Below the pieces are notes generated by a model. That model was not told the DNA's origin and ran no database searches. It worked only from the letters and a program-made list of their open reading frames with translations. Below are positions 34,532 through 38,618 of a stretch of DNA of 38,618 nt, piece by piece. Each line of letters begins with the position of its first letter. Position 1 is the first letter of the stretch. Position numbers and translations under genes: made by a program. The DNA is from Sediminibacterium sp. (GTDB taxonomy: Bacteria > Bacteroidota > Bacteroidia > Chitinophagales > Chitinophagaceae): positions 1 through 38,618 of the forward strand of contig JAQTZD010000019.1 in assembly GCA_028687975.1 (NCBI GenBank). Reading direction: 5' to 3'.

Positions 34532-36478
34532 ATGAGCTATCCATATCAGATCAAGAGCTTTGAAGAATACAAAGCAGCTTACCAGAAAAGTATTGAAGAT
34601 CCCGCGGGCTTCTGGGAAGACATCGCCAATCATTTTACCTGGAAGAAAAAATGGGCATCCAAAGAAGATGTACTTCGCTGGAATTTCAAAGAGCCTACAG
34701 TAGAATGGTTCAAGGGTGCCAAAATGAACATCACCGAAAACTGTTTAGACAGGCACCTGGCCGAACGGGGCAATCAGCCTGCAATAATCTGGGAAGCGAA
34801 TGATCCGGAATATCCCAGCAGGATACTGACCTATAAAAAACTGCACGAAAAAGTTTGTCAGTTTGCGCATGTATTAAAGAACAATGGTGTACAGAAAGGC
34901 GATCGTGTTTGTATTTATATGGGTATGATTCCCCGACTGGCTATTGCGGTACTGGCTTGTGCCAGGATTGGTGCGGTGCACAGCGTTATCTTCGGAGGCT
35001 TCTCTGCGCAGAGCATTGCAGACAGGCTGGAAGATGCGCAGGCAACTTTCATTATTACCTGCGACGGCGCTTACAGAGGCGCCAAAGACATACCATTGAA
35101 GAGTGTGATTGATGATGCACTGATCGGAAATAAAACCATTAAAAAAGTAATTGTTGCTACCAGAACCAGAACAGCCGTTTCCATGATCAAGGGAAGAGAT
35201 GTATGGTGGGAAGATGAAGTGCAGCATATAGAAGACAAGGGCATTACCTATATTGAAGCAGAGGAAATGGATGCGGAAGATCCATTGTTTATTCTTTATA
35301 CTTCCGGCAGTACCGGAAAGCCCAAAGGGGTAGTGCATACCTGCGGCGGATACATGATCTATGCCAACTACACGTTCGTGAATGTGTTCCAGTATCAGCC
35401 GGGGCAAATTCATTTCTGCACAGCAGATGTTGGCTGGATTACCGGCCATAGTTATGTTGTATATGGTCCGTTGAGCGCCGGTGCTACCACCCTGATGTTC
35501 GAGGGCGTTCCGACCTTTCCGGATGCAGGAAGGTTCTGGGATATTGTAGACAAATTCAAAGTAAACATCTTATACACTGCGCCAACAGCCATCCGCAGCC
35601 TGATGGGTTTTGGTCTTGGACCATTGCAGGGAAAAGACCTATCATCCCTGAAAGTACTTGGTACTGTTGGTGAACCCATCAATGAGGAAGCATGGCATTG
35701 GTACGACGAAAATGTGGGCAAGAAAAAATGCCCGATCGTGGATACCTGGTGGCAAACTGAAACCGGGGCCTGCCTCATCAGTAATATGGCGGGCATCACT
35801 CCGGCCAAGCCAAGCTGGGCAACCCTGCCAATGCCCGGTGTGCAAATGGTACTGGTAGACGAAAATGGCAAAGAGGTAGAAGGAGAAGCTGGTCAGACCG
35901 TTTCCGGTAATCTCTGCGTCAAAGCGCCATGGCCGGGTATTTTGAGAACGACCTGGGGCGATCATGAACGTTGCCGTACCAACTATTTTGCCACATACGA
36001 TAATATGTATTTTACCGGGGATGGCGCACTGCGCGACAAGGATGGTAATTACCGGATCACGGGCAGGGTAGATGATGTGTTGAATGTAAGTGGTCACCGC
36101 ATTGGTACAGCCGAAGTGGAGAATGCGATCAACATGCACGCTGGTGTAGTGGAAAGTGCCGTGGTAGGTTATCCGCACGAAGTGAAAGGACAGGGCATTT
36201 ACGCCTATGTAATCTACCAGGGATCACACGCACAGAATACACATGGTTCGGGAGATCTGGTGCGAAAAGATATTCTGCAAACTGTAACTAGGATGATCGG
36301 CGCCATTGCCAAACCAGATAAGATTCAGTTTGTGAGTGGATTGCCTAAGACCAGAAGCGGTAAGATCATGCGCCGTATTCTGCGGAAGATTGCAGAAGGA
36401 GAAACTGAGAACTTAGGAGATACTTCAACACTGTTGGATCCTGCAGTGGTGGACGAAATTCTGAATGGAAGAATCTGA
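34532..36478 (+). CDS. acs: Acetyl-CoA synthetase (AMP-forming)
   Basis: Acs activates acetate to acetyl-CoA through an acetyl-AMP intermediate. From the ATG at 34532 it has 648 residues, matching the family's usual 650. The earlier ATG at 34454 adds 26 residues and would leave only 2 bases before the divergent transporter start. Landmarks are the P-loop YTSGSTGKPKGVVHTCGGY, TADVGWITGHSYVVYGPL, DTWWQTETGACLISN and the C-terminal PKTRSGKIMRRILRKIA, with Lys611 as the catalytic lysine that is reversibly acetylated in other bacteria. The neighbouring MHS transporter suggests an acetate-uptake and activation module. Confidence 0.97.
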   Translation: MSYPYQIKSFEEYKAAYQKSIEDPAGFWEDIANHFTWKKKWASKEDVLRWNFKEPTVEWFKGAKMNITENCLDRHLAERGNQPAIIWEANDPEYPSRILTYKKLHEKVCQFAHVLKNNGVQKGDRVCIYMGMIPRLAIAVLACARIGAVHSVIFGGFSAQSIADRLEDAQATFIITCDGAYRGAKDIPLKSVIDDALIGNKTIKKVIVATRTRTAVSMIKGRDVWWEDEVQHIEDKGITYIEAEEMDAEDPLFILYTSGSTGKPKGVVHTCGGYMIYANYTFVNVFQYQPGQIHFCTADVGWITGHSYVVYGPLSAGATTLMFEGVPTFPDAGRFWDIVDKFKVNILYTAPTAIRSLMGFGLGPLQGKDLSSLKVLGTVGEPINEEAWHWYDENVGKKKCPIVDTWWQTETGACLISNMAGITPAKPSWATLPMPGVQMVLVDENGKEVEGEAGQTVSGNLCVKAPWPGILRTTWGDHERCRTNYFATYDNMYFTGDGALRDKDGNYRITGRVDDVLNVSGHRIGTAEVENAINMHAGVVESAVVGYPHEVKGQGIYAYVIYQGSHAQNTHGSGDLVRKDILQTVTRMIGAIAKPDKIQFVSGLPKTRSGKIMRRILRKIAEGETENLGDTSTLLDPAVVDEILNGRI

Positions 36479-36502
36479 TCCTGAACAAAACCGTACAATA
36501 AC

Positions 36503-36540
36503 AAAAGCGCTTGTTGATTGCATAGTCAACAAGCGCTTTT
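36503..36540. terminator. Bidirectional Rho-independent terminator between acs and the D-aminoacylase gene
   Basis: A perfect 15-bp stem (AAAAGCGCTTGTTGA / TCAACAAGCGCTTTT) with an 8-base loop lies 24 bases after the acs stop and 31 bases after the stop of the convergent amidohydrolase gene. U-tracts form on both strands. Confidence 0.92.
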
Positions 36541-36571
36541 TATTTAATTGAAGTCGCGGATTTCCGGGAAC

Positions 36572-38152
36572 TTATTGATTGTTTCTCAAGGCTATCCCAT
36601 TCCTGTTGTTGTTCTGAACCCCGTTTTCCACGGATACAACACCATTGACCAATACATATTTAAATCCTGTACTGTATTGATGTGGTTGGTTGTAGCTAGA
36701 TAAATCGCTCACTGTTTTTTCGTCGAAGATCACCATGTCTGCAGCAAATCCTTCGCGCAGTAGTCCCCTGTTTTGCAGGTTGAATTTCTGTGCAGGCAGG
36801 GAAGTCATTCTGCGGATGGCTTCTTCCAGTGAAATTACTTTTTCTTCACGAACATATTTACCCAGTACTCTGGCATTGGTGCCATAGCCACGCGGATGCG
36901 GATTGCCCGATCCAAATACGCGTATGCTGGCATCGCTTGCAAACATATTGAACGGGTAGTGCATGATGTTTTTTACATCCTCATCACTCATGCCATGGAA
37001 AATCATACCGGCGCCGCCGAGTTCCATCATCTGAAGAATGGTTTCCGCTTCTTCTTTCACTTTGTGTTTTCTTCCCCTCATCAGGTTTACTTCTTCAATG
37101 CTCTTTCCGTTGTAAGAACTGTCTGGTTTAAAACTGGCTACCACCGGATAACTGAAATGCGGAAGTCCTCTTTTTTTGAGATTCTTCAGCATCACGTTAA
37201 TCACTTGTTTGCGGATCTCCGGGTTGGCCAGTCTGGCTTTAATAGAATCCTGTCCGTCTGCAAGTACCCAGTCGGGTAACAGGGTACTCAGTGAAGTGCT
37301 GCTGGCCGTATAGGGATATTGGTCGATGGTTACATCCAGTCCTTCTTCCCTGGCTTTGATGATCATGGGTACGGTTTCTCTGCTTCTTCCCCAGTTCTGT
37401 TGTCCGCTTAATTTAAAGTGAGAAATCTCTACCGGTATCCGGGCTTCTCTTCCAATGGTCAGCGCTTCTTCAATCGCTTTTACCACACTATCTCCTTCAG
37501 AACGCATATGGCTGGCGTAAACGCCATTGTATTGAGCAGCCACTTTTGCCAAACGCACCACTTCCGGTGTTTTGGAATAGGTGCCGGGAATATAGATCAG
37601 CCCGGTAGACATGCCTACAGCGCCGTCTTTCATCGCCTGTTCCACAATGGACTCCATGTGCTGCATTTCTGCTTCGTTGGGATCGCGGTTGGCAGACCCC
37701 ATCGCAGCCTTACGTACATCGTTGTGCCCGATCAGCGCAGCTACATTTATTGCAGGCCGCAGGCTGTCGACCATGCGGAGATAGTTGCCCAGGTTCACTT
37801 CGGATATACCACAGTTACCTGTTACCACGGAGGTAACTCCGTCGTAGATGAAGTTGGATGCCAGCGGATTTTTCTTTTCATCACCTTCAATATGGGTGTG
37901 TACATCAATAAAACCAGGCGCTACAATCAGCCCGCCCGCATCAATGATTTTACCTGCCTGCCAGTTGCCGAGGCGACCGATTTTTACAATTTTGCCAGCC
38001 TGTACGGCTACATCACCTATGAACCAGGAATTGCCGGTTCCGTCGATGATTTTTCCGTTTCTGATGAGTACATCCGCCTGCTGGGCATGCAAGGGCTGGT
38101 AACTGCTCAAGCTCAGACCAAGCAGCAGAAAAGCACTGAAAGCTAATTTCAT
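36572..38152 (-). CDS. Exported N-acyl-D-amino-acid deacylase (D-aminoacylase) family amidohydrolase
   Basis: This metal-dependent amidohydrolase has 526 residues and a signal peptide (MKLAFSAFLLLGLSLSSYQPLHAQ, cleaved near residue 24), so it acts in the periplasm or outside. Family features are DVLIRNGKIIDGTGNSWFIGDVAV, the metal motif GFIDVHTHIEGD (His85, His87), GNCGIS (Cys114 region), SHMRSEGD, VEISHFKLSG, SDASIRVFGSGNPHPRGYGTNARVL and LEEAIRRMTSLPAQKFNLQNRGLLREGFAADMVIFD. These are the D-aminoacylase/dihydroorotase-like signatures. The likely reaction is release of D-amino acids from N-acylated D-amino acids, such as those from cell-wall or non-ribosomal peptides; dipeptidase activity is an alternative. 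Confidence 0.92.
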   Translation of the reverse strand: MKLAFSAFLLLGLSLSSYQPLHAQQADVLIRNGKIIDGTGNSWFIGDVAVQAGKIVKIGRLGNWQAGKIIDAGGLIVAPGFIDVHTHIEGDEKKNPLASNFIYDGVTSVVTGNCGISEVNLGNYLRMVDSLRPAINVAALIGHNDVRKAAMGSANRDPNEAEMQHMESIVEQAMKDGAVGMSTGLIYIPGTYSKTPEVVRLAKVAAQYNGVYASHMRSEGDSVVKAIEEALTIGREARIPVEISHFKLSGQQNWGRSRETVPMIIKAREEGLDVTIDQYPYTASSTSLSTLLPDWVLADGQDSIKARLANPEIRKQVINVMLKNLKKRGLPHFSYPVVASFKPDSSYNGKSIEEVNLMRGRKHKVKEEAETILQMMELGGAGMIFHGMSDEDVKNIMHYPFNMFASDASIRVFGSGNPHPRGYGTNARVLGKYVREEKVISLEEAIRRMTSLPAQKFNLQNRGLLREGFAADMVIFDEKTVSDLSSYNQPHQYSTGFKYVLVNGVVSVENGVQNNNRNGIALRNNQ

Positions 38153-38165
38153 AGTTGGGGTTTAT

Positions 38166-38209
38166 GCTAATGAAATTAATGGTTTTCAGGGGGATTTCAT
38201 TGGCTTTTT
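38166..38209 (+). terminator. Terminator-like hairpin in the upstream region of the D-aminoacylase gene
   Basis: GCTAATGAAAT (38166-38176) pairs with ATTTCATTGGC (38194-38204) as an 11-bp stem with one G-U pair and a 17-base loop, followed on the plus strand by TTTTT. No plus-strand gene ends nearby. On the minus strand it lies in the leader or promoter of the amidohydrolase gene, so it may be an operator or leader structure. Confidence 0.35.
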
Positions 38210-38321
38210 GTCTTAGTAGACCGCTGTTTAATCAACTCATTTATATCTTAGTTGAACACATTATCTGTCCTACTTTTAGGGTACATTATAAAATCCTCCA
38301 ATGTATATCTTCCTTATGAAT

Positions 38322-38366
38322 CCCACTTTAAACTATTATCCCACTTTAAACTATTATCCCACTTTT
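38322..38366. repeat. 18-bp tandem repeat, about 2.4 copies
   Basis: The unit CCCACTTTAAACTATTAT occurs exactly twice in tandem (38322-38339 and 38340-38357), followed by a partial third copy, CCCACTTT plus T-rich sequence (38358-38366). It lies in the longest gene-free stretch (38153-38378, 226 bases), which is AT-rich and otherwise holds only the hairpin at 38166-38209 and a weak 6-bp inverted repeat near 38282-38305. Confidence 0.95.
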
Positions 38367-38378
38367 TGAAAAGAATAA

Positions 38379-38618
38379 CTATTTAACTCTTTTGAAATTC
38401 ATAGTAGCTGGAAACTTATGAATCGAAAAATAATCATTCTCAAGTTTACTATAATCATCAGGATATTTAAAGATATCATAAGGTGAACATTTAATTGTTA
38501 AAATACTTTGATCTTCTGAAAGGCTACCTTTCATTAATAAGTGGCTTTCAAAATTCCGAGAACTATTGTTTGATAAATAAACTTTTCTATTCAAGAAAAT
38601 GCAAAATATATTTTTAAT
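38379..38618 (-). CDS. Hypothetical protein, 5' end beyond window
   Basis: A minus-strand frame is open from the window edge (38618) to a TAG at 38379-38381, giving at least 79 residues. A TTG at 38594 is a possible but not compelling start, because the frame continues upstream without a stop. The visible protein is polar and rich in Ser, Lys, Asp and Tyr (for example SPYDIFKYPDDYSKLENDYFSIHKFP), with a short hydrophobic stretch at the edge (IFCIFL). The sequence is far more AT-rich than the rest of the window, which suggests an accessory or recently acquired gene. I do not recognise a family. Confidence 0.45.
   Translation of the reverse strand: MKNIFCIFLNRKVYLSNNSSRNFESHLLMKGSLSEDQSILTIKCSPYDIFKYPDDYSKLENDYFSIHKFPATMNFKRVK

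Noticed and set aside
37418..38146. 242-codon open frame opposite the D-aminoacylase gene
   Set aside because: It is an antisense shadow; the minus-strand protein has a signal peptide and all family motifs.
38322..38366. CRISPR array
   Set aside because: The repeated unit is contiguous with no spacers, there are only 2.4 copies, and no cas gene is present.

Overview
The window looks like ordinary chromosomal DNA of a Bacteroidota bacterium, most likely of the Chitinophagaceae type; this is inferred from gene content. Pointers are the DUF1800/DUF1501 pair, a one-polypeptide E1 alpha-beta 2-oxoacid dehydrogenase, a fused gamma-alpha KorA, a GldA-type ABC ATPase, a stand-alone MnmD, many signal peptides ending in Ala-Gln, weak or absent Shine-Dalgarno sequences, and -7 elements of the Bacteroidota form TAnnTTTG. 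Coding density is very high. No gene-free stretch exceeds 300 bases; the longest is 38153-38378. I saw no rRNA, tRNA, CRISPR array, insertion sequence or prophage.

Layout. 1-4732: the tail of an M23 peptidase, a secreted NTF2-like protein, mnmD, an AlkA-like DNA glycosylase and ppc. 4881-6454: an ECF sigma factor, a one-TM putative anti-sigma factor and a CpxP/Spy-like periplasmic protein, arranged as an envelope-stress operon. 6451-14454 (minus): purD, then mreB-mreC-mreD-mrdA-rodA for rod-shape cell-wall elongation, then a metallo-beta-lactamase-fold hydrolase. 14525-21348 (plus): a POT di/tripeptide transporter, an OPT oligopeptide transporter and an exported DUF1800-DUF1501 pair. 21351-26714 (minus): a serine hydrolase behind the E1 fusion gene, a Bax-inhibitor-1 protein and a lipoprotein deacetylase. 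26857-29121 (plus): korA without a neighbouring korB, and a YjbR-family gene. 29118-34451 (minus): nth, a small acidic protein, an FtsB/DivIC-like protein, enolase, a GldA-like ATPase, a small membrane protein and an MHS-type transporter. 34532-36478 (plus): acs, divergent from the transporter. 36572-38152 (minus): an exported D-aminoacylase-family amidohydrolase. The last 450 bases turn AT-rich and hold an 18-bp tandem repeat and a hypothetical gene cut by the window edge.

Working together, the genes describe a peptide- and acetate-using heterotroph. Peptide transporters, a serine hydrolase and a D-amino-acid deacylase supply amino acids and possibly recycled muropeptides. The E1 fusion, KorA, PEP carboxylase, enolase and Acs handle central carbon. 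The mre cluster builds the wall and the ECF operon probably monitors the envelope. I found no clear novel defence or mobile system. The most interesting leads are the orphan KorA, the shortened GldA-like ATPase, the periplasmic insertion in the acs-linked transporter, a Cys/His loop in PBP2, an inverted repeat centred on a promoter element, and the repeat-bearing AT-rich right edge.
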